A stretch of 64,000 bases of DNA from Paludisphaera borealis (GTDB taxonomy: Bacteria; Planctomycetota; Planctomycetia; Isosphaerales; Isosphaeraceae), in NCBI RefSeq assembly GCF_001956985.1, contig NZ_CP019082.1, forward strand, positions 4,836,001-4,900,000, in the 5' to 3' direction. This document shows positions 54,942 to 62,670 of this stretch, in pieces (the stretch's first letter is position 1; each line of letters opens with the position of its first letter). The notes under the pieces are model-generated. The model had not been told where the DNA came from. It worked only from the letters and a program-made list of their open reading frames with translations, and searched no databases. Made by a program: the position numbers and the translations under genes.

Positions 54942-55934
54942 ATGAGTTTTCGCATCAGCGTTGAGCGACGAGGGGATCGGCCGGTTTATTCCTTGTATGA
55001 TGATGGTGTAGGGTCTTCTGCGTCGATTTTGCCGTCGTACGGGTTCAACCTGTTCGACCTCCGGCTTCCCGTCGCGGGTGAGGTGCGGCCGGTGATCGTC
55101 TCGGCCGACACGTTCGCCGAGGCACCGAGCGGTCCCGGGGGCAACGGCGTGCCGATCCTCTTCCCGTTTCCGAACCGCATCCGGGACGGGGCTTTCGGGT
55201 TTCAGGGTCGGACGTTCGACCTGGCCAAGAACAACGGTCCCAACGCGATTCACGGGTTCGTCTACGACCGAGCCTGGGAGGTGGTCGAGCACCGGGCGAC
55301 GGCCGACGAGGCGTTCCTGGTCGGTCGGTTCCAGCTCTCGAAGCACGCACCCGAGGTCTGCGACCACTGGCCCGCCGACGCCGTGCTCCAGGTTCGGTAC
55401 GGCCTGTCCGGCCGCCGTGTGACAATGACCACGACCATCTCCAACCCGACGGCCGTCGATCTCCCCTACGGTTTTGGAATTCATCCCTACTTCCGGCTGC
55501 CGTTCGCGCCGGGGGGCGACCTGGGTCGGACGAAGATCGTCATTCCCGCGTCGAAGTCCTGGACTCTCAAGGACTTCCTTCCGAATGGCGAGGTCTTGCC
55601 GGTCGATCCGCGCCTCGATTTTCGGGAGGGGAAGCCGATCCAGGGGCTGAAGCTCGACGACGTTCTGACCGACCTCGCGTACGACGGGGCCGAAGGAGTC
55701 TGCCGGCTCGTCGACCTGGACAAGGGGGGGGAGTTCCAGCTCGGCTTCGATCGCTCGTTCCGCGAGCTGGTGGTCTACACGCCGCCCGGCAAGCCCGATG
55801 TGATCTCGATCGAGCCTTACACCCAGACGACCGACGCGATCAACCTCCAGGCCCGAGGCGTGAGCGCCGGACTTCGCGTCTTGGGCCACGGCCAGAGCGA
55901 CGTCCTCACGCTGACGATGCAAACCAAGGGATGA
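54942..55934 (+). CDS. Aldose 1-epimerase family protein (galactose mutarotase-like)
   Basis: The start at 54942 follows AAGGGAG. The protein has 330 residues. Family landmarks in order: GVPILFPFPNRIRDGAFGF with the substrate-binding Asn/Arg, NAIHGFVYDRAWEV (active-site His), TTTISNPTAVDLPYGFGIHPYF (second His), and ELVVYTPPGKPDVISIEPYT (catalytic Glu). These place it with the aldose-1-epimerase-like beta-sandwich proteins that interconvert sugar anomers. The exact sugar is not deducible. It is preceded by the long AT-rich gap. Confidence 0.9.
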   Translation: MSFRISVERRGDRPVYSLYDDGVGSSASILPSYGFNLFDLRLPVAGEVRPVIVSADTFAEAPSGPGGNGVPILFPFPNRIRDGAFGFQGRTFDLAKNNGPNAIHGFVYDRAWEVVEHRATADEAFLVGRFQLSKHAPEVCDHWPADAVLQVRYGLSGRRVTMTTTISNPTAVDLPYGFGIHPYFRLPFAPGGDLGRTKIVIPASKSWTLKDFLPNGEVLPVDPRLDFREGKPIQGLKLDDVLTDLAYDGAEGVCRLVDLDKGGEFQLGFDRSFRELVVYTPPGKPDVISIEPYTQTTDAINLQARGVSAGLRVLGHGQSDVLTLTMQTKG

Positions 55935-56145
55935 GGTCCCGTCGCCGCGCCTCGCGGCGGCTTCCTGGAACGGAACGACTTGGATTCCGACATGAGGCGT
56001 GGGTATCCTTATATCACTAGGAGCTGGACGAGTCGACGGCCTGGGCTCGCCGTCTCGAGGAGTTCGCTGATCGTGGCCTGATCTCATCGTTGAGACCGGG
56101 GATCGAGACGGACCTCCGGCAAGCACGGCAGATAAAGGATTTTTC

Positions 56146-56667
56146 ATGGAGGCTTCTCTCGGCTCGAATCCCATCGACCTGAGCACCCTGCGACTCGCCG
56201 TGGTCCGCCAGGCGGCCGAAATCTACGTCAAGTTCGCCTACCCCTCGGGCCAGGTTCCCGAAGCGGTGGATCGGCGAATGACCTGGTCGTCCGACGCCTC
56301 GCCGGCCGAGCTGCTTTCCAAACCCCCCTTCGAGCGGGCGGGCCGGGTGCCGGGGACCCAGACCCCGATCTACGCGCTCCGGCTGGGTAACGCCCGATAC
56401 CCCCACATGAAGCTCCAGATCCAGCCCTGGCCCAACGCCTCCGGCCTGATGCTGTCGGTCAACACCCACGACCAGGTCGCGGGCATGGACCTGCTCGCTT
56501 CCGACGGCCCGGCGTTCAAGCAGCTTCAATCCGAGAACCAGCACCTCAAGGAAGTCATCGAACAAGCCTGGGAAGCCGCCGGCCTCCCCACGTTCCTGCA
56601 ATACCTTCGCGAGTACATCGAGAGCCGGACCGACGAGTCGACCGCGCCTCCGGACGCCGCCTCCTGA
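56146..56667 (+). CDS. Conserved hypothetical protein
   Basis: The protein has 173 residues. AAGGA lies 6 bases before the ATG. The composition is that of a soluble globular protein: AVVRQAAEIYVKFAYPSG, FERAGRVPGTQTPIYALRLG, HMKLQIQPWPNASGLMLSV, VAGMDLLASDGPAFKQLQ, and a helical end (KEVIEQAWEAAGLPTFLQYL). There is no signal peptide or membrane segment. The pattern TPIYALRLGN followed by YPHMKLQIQPW is the most distinctive feature. Genes of this kind appear in planctomycetes, but I know of no assigned function. Confidence 0.8.
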   Translation: MEASLGSNPIDLSTLRLAVVRQAAEIYVKFAYPSGQVPEAVDRRMTWSSDASPAELLSKPPFERAGRVPGTQTPIYALRLGNARYPHMKLQIQPWPNASGLMLSVNTHDQVAGMDLLASDGPAFKQLQSENQHLKEVIEQAWEAAGLPTFLQYLREYIESRTDESTAPPDAAS

Positions 56668-56708
56668 TCCGACTTCCCTCTCCTTCCGCTCGGGTTGGAC
56701 TCCTCGCC

Positions 56709-57212
56709 GGATTGGCTTCGATCGGTCGGGCGAATATGGCCCTATGTGTGACGCAAACTTTATTCTGTAAAGACTTTGGGTGTTCGATCTGGATTGGCTT
56801 CGATCGCGCCGATGCCCCACGTTCTCGCCCTTTATCGGCCTACGCTCCTGCACCGCCGCGCCGGCCGCGATTGGCTTCGATCGCTCAAAAACGCGACGTC
56901 CCGATTCCGCCCACTCTCCGGTCCGAGCCCGTCAGGGCCGGTCGGGTGATCGGTTCGGTGCAAGCTGCCGCGATTGGCTTCGTTCGCCGCCGGTGTTTGT
57001 CCGATCTGTGATTCCGAAAGCCTTTTAGAGTAAGGCTTTGGGCGGACTCTGTGGTTTGGCTTCGTTCGCTCCGAAACACGAGGTTTCCGAGCTGGAGCGT
57101 CCTGATTCTCGACCGGTCCAGCCGGGTGAATTGGGTCCGTTCGCGCGCTTTTTGCGATCGTTCATGGCGGATCGGACTCGTCTCGCCGGACCGCCCGGTT
57201 TGGGTTCGTTCA
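56709..57212 (+). repeat. Array of seven degenerate ~80-nt-spaced TTGGSTTCGWTCG repeats
   Basis: The core GATTGGCTTCGATCG or variants occurs at about 56709, 56791, 56868, 56971, 57051, 57129 and 57198, giving spacings of 82, 77, 103, 80, 78 and 69 bases. The last two copies are weaker (ATTGGGTCCGTTCG, TTTGGGTTCGTTC). The DNA between cores is mostly unrelated, although the ends of the first and fourth intervals are similar (AGACTTTGGG and AGGCTTTGGG). All copies have the same orientation. The region has no convincing coding frame, because the cores fall in different frames. Confidence 0.7.
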
Positions 57213-57543
57213 TCGCCGTTTTCATGGTTTCCATGAACCGCGCGCCTGCAACCGCAATGTCAAAGACCCGTCGACCGCGCAGGGCCTACCTTGAATTTAC
57301 GATATGCGACCTTCGATCGAAGAAACCCCGCGGCGATTCTCCAAGACACCCAGGGGGTGGAGGGTGTTGGAGCACGAAGTCCGATGGACGAACGCGTCCG
57401 AGGCGGTCGAGTACCGCGAAACGCTCGCCTTTGAAGGAAAATGGCAGGATGATCCGGAGCTTCGCTGCTATTGGTTTGGAAGCTGCACTTTCCGTGACTT
57501 TGGGGTCGTCCACGAACAACGTCCAACTGTTGTTTCAAAGGAA

Positions 57544-57690
57544 TTCACCGCGGAGGACAGGAGGCCTCGGAGGGCGAACGATTCAATCGATCACGGGTGC
57601 AGTACCGTCTCGAAATCGGGCGATGTTGAAGCTCAGAAGCAAGCCGACCCTTCTTCCCCCCGCATATCCTCCGAGTCTTCCGTGGTGAAT
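57544..57690 (-). pseudogene. Internally deleted GxxExxY-family remnant bounded by inverted TTCACC.CGGA ends
   Basis: On the minus strand, a leader like that of GxxExxY genes (TTCACCACGGAAGACTCGGAGG) is joined to a gene end encoding RVGLLLSFNIARFRDG, closely matching RVGLLLNFNVVRLRDG of the copy at 33.5 kb. The middle of the gene is missing. The unit is bounded by inverted TTCACCGCGGA (57544-57554) and TCCGTGGTGAA (57680-57690). It is about 147 bp long. Confidence 0.65.
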
Positions 57691-57990
57691 CGTCCCGATA
57701 TCCAACGTCTTGTGACAGAGTTGGAAGCTATTCTTGGACGGCCCCTCAACGTCGAACACGATTCCCGCGGCCCGGAGTTGCTGCCGCAAGTCCCACCCCT
57801 CCGGTTTGAGCGACTCAACGAGCCATTCACCGCCCGACTGGACCCACTCCCTCAGGTATTGCTCGAAGCTCCAGGGGGACACGGTCCCCGACCACGGCAG
57901 ATCTGGTGGGCCGGAGCGCCGTACCAGCGTTCGTAAGGTGGTGGGCTCGGCCAGGCCGGAAAACCCACACGCTGGGCAGTCGTGGCGCAC
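57583..57990 (-). CDS. Doubtful hypothetical protein whose 3' end runs into the GxxExxY remnant
   Basis: The frame starts with a GTG at 57990 and encodes 135 residues. The first ~85 (RHDCPACGFSGLAEPTTL, FEQYLREWVQSGGEWLVESL, DLRQQLRAAGIVFDVEG) may be a real small protein with one CxxC; the remainder crosses the GxxExxY remnant and is probably an acquired end. It lies downstream of the DUF1559 gene on the same strand. No Shine-Dalgarno sequence is evident. I am not certain that it is expressed. Confidence 0.3.
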   Translation of the reverse strand: MRHDCPACGFSGLAEPTTLRTLVRRSGPPDLPWSGTVSPWSFEQYLREWVQSGGEWLVESLKPEGWDLRQQLRAAGIVFDVEGPSKNSFQLCHKTLDIGTIHHGRLGGYAGGRRVGLLLSFNIARFRDGTAPVID

Positions 57991-58098
57991 CAGGACGAGG
58001 GACCTGGCCGCCTACGGTTTCGAGTGGCTGGGGCCGGCTCCGGTCGGGGGGCTGGCAGGTGCGGTAACCGCTCATAGTCCCGGTCGCCCGCCCCCGTG

Positions 58099-59154
58099 TT
58101 AGAACGCGTCGGCGCTGACGACCTCGCCGAAGTTGCGAGTCGAGAGCTTCTGCCAGACGCCGAGGTACGTCCCCGGGGCGATCGTGTACAGTAGGTTGTC
58201 GCCTTCTATATACGGCTCGGAGCCGATCCCTGGCGGGTAACCGGTTTTGGGGTCGTTCCGCCAACTGTCGATGGTCTCCTTGATGAACCGGATCGAGCCG
58301 TCGCATAGGGCGACGTTGACGCCGCCGGGGTGGAAGCTCGCCGGGTTCCGCGACGCATAGTCGCCCATGACGGAGCCGAACTTCTTGTACGCGTTCGGCG
58401 GGTAGAACGTCTCGACACAGGTGTTGTTGCCGGCACCTACCTGCCACCACTGGTACTCTGCCGCGGGCCATCGCAGGCCGCTTGAGATCGTCGCGTCTCC
58501 GGTCAGGACGCCGTGGGCATACTCGGCGAAGAGTAAGGTATTGCTGGCTCCGTCGGTGATGTCGCTCAGCCGGACCGTACTCTCACCGAAGATCACGCCG
58601 TTCATGTTGGCGTAGCGCCGAGCATACTGGTTGTTGCCCTTGGTCAGGTTTAGCGTCCAGGTCCCATTGGAGGCGCCGTAACTGGAGAAACACTGCCGCC
58701 AGGCTCCAGGCGGAACACCGTACGGCCAGATGCTCGCGTCGACCGGTGCGGAACTCGGCGAGGCGTCGCTCGGGCACATAAGCCCCCCGATCGCAATCCC
58801 CGCGATCGTGATGTTCTCCTGAAAGAGGGCCTGCCGGCTGAAGTTGGCCGCGTTATAAGCCGAGGTCTGCTCCAGATATGGCAGGAGGCGGACGAACTGG
58901 CCGAGGGTCGCCGCCGCGTACGAGGTGCCTGGAAGCACGCCGTTGATGTCGTGGTAGTTTGCCGCCGCCAGCGCGAGTTGCTTCAGGTTGTTGACGCACT
59001 GCGAGCGGCGGGCGGCCTCGCGGACGCTCTGCACGGCGGGCAACAGCAGCGCGATCAGCACGGCGATGATCGTGATCACCACCAGAAGCTCGATCAGCGT
59101 GAAACCGCGACGAACCGGCGTCGCGCGTCGATCGGGAGCGGGGAGGGGGGGCAT
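58099..59154 (-). CDS. DUF1559 protein with prepilin-type N-terminal cleavage/methylation signal
   Basis: The protein has 351 residues. The type IV pilin-like start is explicit: RRGFTLIELLVVITIIAVL with cleavage after Gly and Glu at +5, followed by the pseudopilin helix. The DUF1559 (SBP_bac_10) body has PAVQSVREAARRSQCVNNLKQ, ANYHDINGVLPG, CPSDAS, SDITDGASNTLLFAE and the C-terminal H-X9-DG element (FHPGGVNVALCDGSIRFI). Planctomycetes carry dozens to hundreds of such proteins; they are thought to be pseudopilin-like and exported, but their role is unsettled. This copy is not next to pilus genes. Confidence 0.95.
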   Translation of the reverse strand: MPPLPAPDRRATPVRRGFTLIELLVVITIIAVLIALLLPAVQSVREAARRSQCVNNLKQLALAAANYHDINGVLPGTSYAAATLGQFVRLLPYLEQTSAYNAANFSRQALFQENITIAGIAIGGLMCPSDASPSSAPVDASIWPYGVPPGAWRQCFSSYGASNGTWTLNLTKGNNQYARRYANMNGVIFGESTVRLSDITDGASNTLLFAEYAHGVLTGDATISSGLRWPAAEYQWWQVGAGNNTCVETFYPPNAYKKFGSVMGDYASRNPASFHPGGVNVALCDGSIRFIKETIDSWRNDPKTGYPPGIGSEPYIEGDNLLYTIAPGTYLGVWQKLSTRNFGEVVSADAF

Positions 59155-59481
59155 CAGGGCCTCGATTCCGTGACGGACGGCGTTTATTCCCGGGCCGGCC
59201 TCGACTACGGCGAGATCTTAGCCCGAGACCATCCCCGGGCTCAATGCGGAATTGAGACTTGGAGGCGACGACTTTATCGTATCCTCATCCGTCCCGGTTG
59301 AAATCAAGCCATCGGTTCTTCGTCCCGCGAAGCCGAGGCTTTCAGCCGGAAAGCGACCATGGTCCCTACTTGAGCGGTCGCGCAGGATCGATTTCAATGC
59401 TTCACCTGGAAGCGACGGAATGAGTCGACGAACCAGGTCGAACGGTTGGTTTGAGGATTCCAGAACCCGGGAGGCCGAGCG
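59155..59481. other. Intergenic region between divergent genes
   Basis: About 330 bases separate the divergent DUF1559 and DUF1570-like genes and probably contain both promoters. No repeat, RNA or coding frame was recognised. Confidence 0.45.
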
Positions 59482-60510
59482 ATGAGAAACGGTGACGGCG
59501 TCGTCTTCCCCCGCGTGTCTCGTCGCTACTGGTTGGCCGCGACGGCCTCGGCTGCGGCTCTGGGAACGATGGCGTCGGTCCGGGCTCAGGAACCCAAGCT
59601 CAGCCCCGATGAGTCGCGGGCGTGGGACGAGGTCCTGGCGCGCGCCAAGGAAGTCGGCCTTGCTCACCTCAGGGTACGGACCACGGGTCGCTTCCTCGCC
59701 GTGGGGGACGTCCCCGACGCCTTCATGACGCAGGCGTTGGACATCTGCGAGAACCTGCTGACCGACTACCTGGAATACTTCCAGGCCCGCAAGTTCTCGA
59801 TCCACCCGCCGAAGCAGCGGATGACGTTGGTCATCCTTCCTACTCCCAAGGCGCAGCTCAAATTTCTGGGCGACGACGACCCCGACGATGAGGCCGAGCC
59901 GGTTTTCGACCCGGACGCCAACCGCCTCGTCTTCTTCGACCTCAGGGCCGGGGGCGTGAGGCGTCGAGGCGCTCGCGAGCGCGGCAACACGGTCACGCTC
60001 TGCCACGAGGCGAGTCTCCTCATCTTTGAGAACACCGGCCTGCTCCACCCCGACGCGGACGTCTCGACCGCCATTCGCGAAGGGCTCGCCAGCCTGCTGG
60101 AGAACCGCCCCGCCGCCGGCCGGTTCCCCCCCGCCGAGGCGAATGGGGGCAAGATCGCCCAGTTCGTCCTCAATCGCAAGGCTCCGTGGATCCCGGTCTC
60201 CCGGCTGCTCGGCGACGACAAGGCGTTCGAAGACGCCTCGACCATTCGACTCGCCGAGGCGGAGGCCTGGATGTTGATCCACCTGTTGATCCGATTCCCC
60301 AAGCGGCTCCCGGGACTCCTCCGCTATCTCGACGCCGTCAACGCCCGCCGCAACTCTGAACACCGCCTCGAAGACGCGTGCGCCCACCTCGGCGACCTCG
60401 ACAAACTGGACAAGGATCTCCAGACCTACGCGACTGGCTGGTGGGAGTTCTACGAGAAGCTCCCCGAATCGCAGAAAGCCCCCGCGCTTCCGAAGCCCAC
60501 ACGCGGATAG
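59482..60510 (+). CDS. Secreted DUF1570-like protein with incomplete zinc-peptidase motif
   Basis: The protein has 342 residues. GGGAGG precedes the ATG. The N-terminus has a Tat-like signal (SRRYWLAATASAAALGTM, cleavage near VRAQ). The body follows the gluzincin-like DUF1570 layout (LTDYLEYFQARKF, RMTLVILPTPKAQLKFLG, then a metal-site helix). The HExxH motif is broken: CHEASLLIFE has His175 and Glu176 but Leu179 where the second His should be. The third-ligand region REGLASLLE is kept. It is thus probably an inactive member, exported to the periplasm. Its partner is unknown. Confidence 0.75.
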   Translation: MRNGDGVVFPRVSRRYWLAATASAAALGTMASVRAQEPKLSPDESRAWDEVLARAKEVGLAHLRVRTTGRFLAVGDVPDAFMTQALDICENLLTDYLEYFQARKFSIHPPKQRMTLVILPTPKAQLKFLGDDDPDDEAEPVFDPDANRLVFFDLRAGGVRRRGARERGNTVTLCHEASLLIFENTGLLHPDADVSTAIREGLASLLENRPAAGRFPPAEANGGKIAQFVLNRKAPWIPVSRLLGDDKAFEDASTIRLAEAEAWMLIHLLIRFPKRLPGLLRYLDAVNARRNSEHRLEDACAHLGDLDKLDKDLQTYATGWWEFYEKLPESQKAPALPKPTRG

Positions 60511-60520
60511 GACTGCAGAT

Positions 60521-60545
60521 TGTAGCCGGGGTCTGTGACCCCGGG
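60521..60545. repeat. REP-like hairpin (TGTAGCCGG type)
   Basis: TGTAG followed by an 8-bp stem CCGGGGTC/GACCCCGG with a 3-base loop lies just after the DUF1570-like gene. A related hairpin in the reverse orientation lies at 62091-62115 on the other side of the IS4-type element. Confidence 0.65.
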
Positions 60546-60585
60546 ACGCGGCCCGAGGGACCCGATCGGCCTCCTATTTTGGAGT

Positions 60586-62035
60586 GCGGGAGCAAGCTCC
60601 CAATGGCACTTACTTTGAAGTTCCCTGATGCGTAGCCAGTCCGGCATCATATTTGCGCGACCGCTTCCTTATTTTTGGGGAGGCGGGGGCCGAAGGCGGG
60701 GCGGCGATCGACCTGGACGAGGCCGTCCGGATGTTTCAGAAGTTGGTGCCCCCTCACGAGTTCAACGCGACTGAGGGGGCGACCCGCGCGATGGTCTACA
60801 CGCCCTGGATCGTGACCTGGTTGATGATCGATCAGCGGCTCAACGGGACTGCCTCCGTGGCGGAATTGGCGGGCATGGACGACGACCTGGTCCCCCGGAA
60901 CAAGCGGACCCGGGAGAAGACCCTCTCGGCCAATACCGGGGCGTACGCCGGGGCCCGTTCGCGGCTCGACGTCGAGGCGGCCGAGCGCGCCGCCGATCGG
61001 GTCTCCGAGGCCCTCAGGGCTCACGGCGCGTCGGCCCCGGCGGCGGGGCGGCCGACCTTCCTCATGGACGGCTCCACCCTGGCGTTGACCAGGGCCGAAC
61101 CCTTGCGCCAGGCGTATCCTCCCCCCAAGAACCAGCACGGCGCCGGCCACCGGCCGGCGATGCGGGTCGTGGCGGCCCACGACCTGGCCACGGGGGCCAC
61201 GGTCCGCCTGGAGGTCGGCCAGGTCAACGGCCCCAAGGCCGTCGGCGAGGTCGAGATGGCCGGCCCGCTCCTGCGGCGCCTGCCCGAGAACTCGGTCGTG
61301 GTCGGGGACCGCAATTTCGGCGTCTTTCTCCTGGCCTGGATGGCCTCGCAGGCCGGCCACGATTTCCTCGTGCGGCTCACCCGGGTCCGCTTCCAGGCCC
61401 TGGCCCGGAAGGCCACGGCGGTCGGCCCCGGGACCTGACGACTGACCTGGACGCCCAGCCCCTGGGACCGCAAGCACAACCCCGGGTTGCCCGCCGACGC
61501 GGCCCTCGCCGTGCGACTCCATGAGGTCCGGGTCTGCGACACACTGACCCTCTGGCTGGTCACCAGCCTCGACGCCGCCGGGGCCGACCTGGCGACGACC
61601 TATCACGGGCGCCGGCACATCGAGGCCGACCTCCGTGATTTAAAGCAGACGCTCTGCCTGGACGTCCTCCGGTCGCGGTCCGCGGGGATGATCCGCAAGG
61701 AACTGGCCGCGGCCACGATCGCCTACAACCTGGTCATCCTGGTCCGCAAACTGGCCGCCGCCGAAGCCCGGGTCGAGCCCCGCCGCCTGAGCTTCGCCCG
61801 CGTCCGCTCGTTGGTCAAAGCCCTGCTCCCTCAACGGCTTTCGGCCATGGAGCCGGCCCGAGCCCAGGGGCGCATCGACCAGGTCCTCCGCATGGCCGCC
61901 CAGTGCAAGATCCCTCACCGCCCCGGCCGGAGCTACTCCCGAGAGGCGTTCGTGAAGCCGACAAAATACCCCCGAAGAAAAATCGACCGTCAGGCTAAAC
62001 CAAAAAAGTAAGTGCGATTGGGAGCTTGCTCCCGC
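60586..62035 (+). mobile_element. IS4-family insertion element, ~1.45 kb, inside a REP cluster
   Basis: The ends at 60586-60613 and 62008-62035 are inverted repeats that agree in 27 of 28 positions; each contains the palindrome GGGAGCAAGCTCCC. Between them is a transposase gene with one nonsense codon. No clear target duplication is seen. Because the palindromes themselves look like REP units, the true IS ends may be a little further in, near the CACTTAC/GTAAGTG sequences. Confidence 0.75.
60653..62011 (+). pseudogene. IS4-family transposase with in-frame TGA stop
   Basis: The frame opens at a TTG at 60653 and reads RDRFLIFGEAGAEGG.. through the first Asp (FLMDGSTLAL) and second Asp (VVGDRNFGVFLL). 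A TGA at 61436-61438 (GPGT-stop-RLTWTPSPWD) then interrupts it. The same frame continues to 62011 with the IS4 signature Y-x2-R-x3-E-x6-K (YHGRRHIEADLRDLK), including the catalytic Glu. A single TGG-to-TGA change would explain the stop. About 452 residues would result if it were read through. The element is probably immobile unless helped in trans. Confidence 0.88.
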
Positions 62036-62053
62036 ATGGGCCGCATGCCACGC

Positions 62054-62115
62054 GCGGCGGCAAGCCGCCGCACTCCAGATCCGCTTGGAACCGGCCTCAT
62101 AGAGGCCGGCTACAA
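62054..62115. repeat. REP-like hairpins right of the IS4-type element
   Basis: Two GC-rich hairpins follow the IS: GCGGCGG/CAA loop/GCCGCCGC at about 62054-62071 next to CACTCCAG, and CCGGCCTC-ATAG-AGGCCGG with CTACA at 62091-62115. The latter is the inverted form of the TGTAGCCGG hairpin at 60521. Confidence 0.6.
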
Positions 62116-62289
62116 AATACGGATTCTTCCGCTTCTCACTTCAAATCTCGTGCCGAACACGATTGCCGTTCCGGCCACCTTTTTCCGCAATAAACGAAGC
62201 CATGCATTAGAATGCATAGTTGGATTTATTTCCGCGATCCATGAGTAATTCGCGCTCGAGCGCCTTCGGCGTGAAGTAACCGCTCGAAC

Positions 62290-62324
62290 CATGCACTCGC
62301 TTGCGCTTCGGGCTTGGATTCGGA
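62290..62324 (+). repeat. Degenerate half-copy of the 30-bp palindromic arm
   Basis: Thirty-five bases match the right arm plus flank of the elements at 29834 and 37513 with a few changes (CTTGCGC for CTGGCGC, TTGGATTC for TTGTACTC). The left arm is absent. It lies in the 450-base region between the IS4-type element and the kdp operon, where I recognise no gene. Confidence 0.7.
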
Positions 62325-62483
62325 GTCATGCACTGCGCGGCGGGGAGTTTTACGAATTCTTTATCCCCGAGGGGCTCGTCTTTACTGCGGCTTTAGGCGG
62401 CTCAGGCTAATAATGGAGTTCGAGGGGCGAACGATCGGGTCGAGCCCCAGTCGAACGTTCTGGACGCGGGAGGGGGGGCTGGC

Positions 62484-62567
62484 ATGGATTTTCTGGCGAT
62501 CGGGGTCGCGGCGCTTTGCATCGGCGCGACTATGGCGTTCGTGGCGATGGTCGATCGGCTCCATTGA
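62484..62567 (+). CDS. 27-residue membrane peptide at the head of the kdp operon
   Basis: ATG at 62484 to TGA at 62567 encodes a single hydrophobic helix (MDFLAIGVAALCIGATMAFV.. ending MVDRLH). Short MDFL-type membrane ORFs of this kind are often found directly upstream of kdpF/kdpA in other bacteria. A G-rich stretch (GGGAGGGGGGG) lies just upstream as a possible ribosome-binding site. It ends 10 bases before kdpF. Function unknown; an accessory peptide of the Kdp complex is possible. Confidence 0.65.
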   Translation: MDFLAIGVAALCIGATMAFVAMVDRLH

Positions 62568-62577
62568 GGATGATCGC

Positions 62578-62670
62578 ATGACGTTGATTTATGGAATTGG
62601 AGGCGTGGTCGTCCTCCTGCTTCTCGGATACTTGACCGTTGCGCTGCTCAAGCCGGAATGGTTCTCATGA
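62578..62670 (+). CDS. kdpF: K+-transporting ATPase small subunit KdpF
   Basis: The protein has 30 residues: [19 protein letters not shown].. and the typical end LLKPEWFS. KdpF is a one-helix peptide that stabilises the KdpFABC potassium pump in the membrane. The stop overlaps the kdpA start by ATGA, so the two are translationally coupled. Confidence 0.92.
   Translation: MTLIYGIGGVVVLLLLGYLTVALLKPEWFS

Noticed and set aside
56709-57212. CRISPR array
   Set aside because: The repeated core is only ~14 bases, spacing varies from 69 to 103, and no cas gene is present.
61436-61438. Recoded TGA (selenocysteine or Trp) in the IS4-type transposase
   Set aside because: TGA serves as an ordinary stop in several genes here (kdpF, nadC, the kinase-FGE gene), and no SECIS-like hairpin is evident; a nonsense mutation is simpler.
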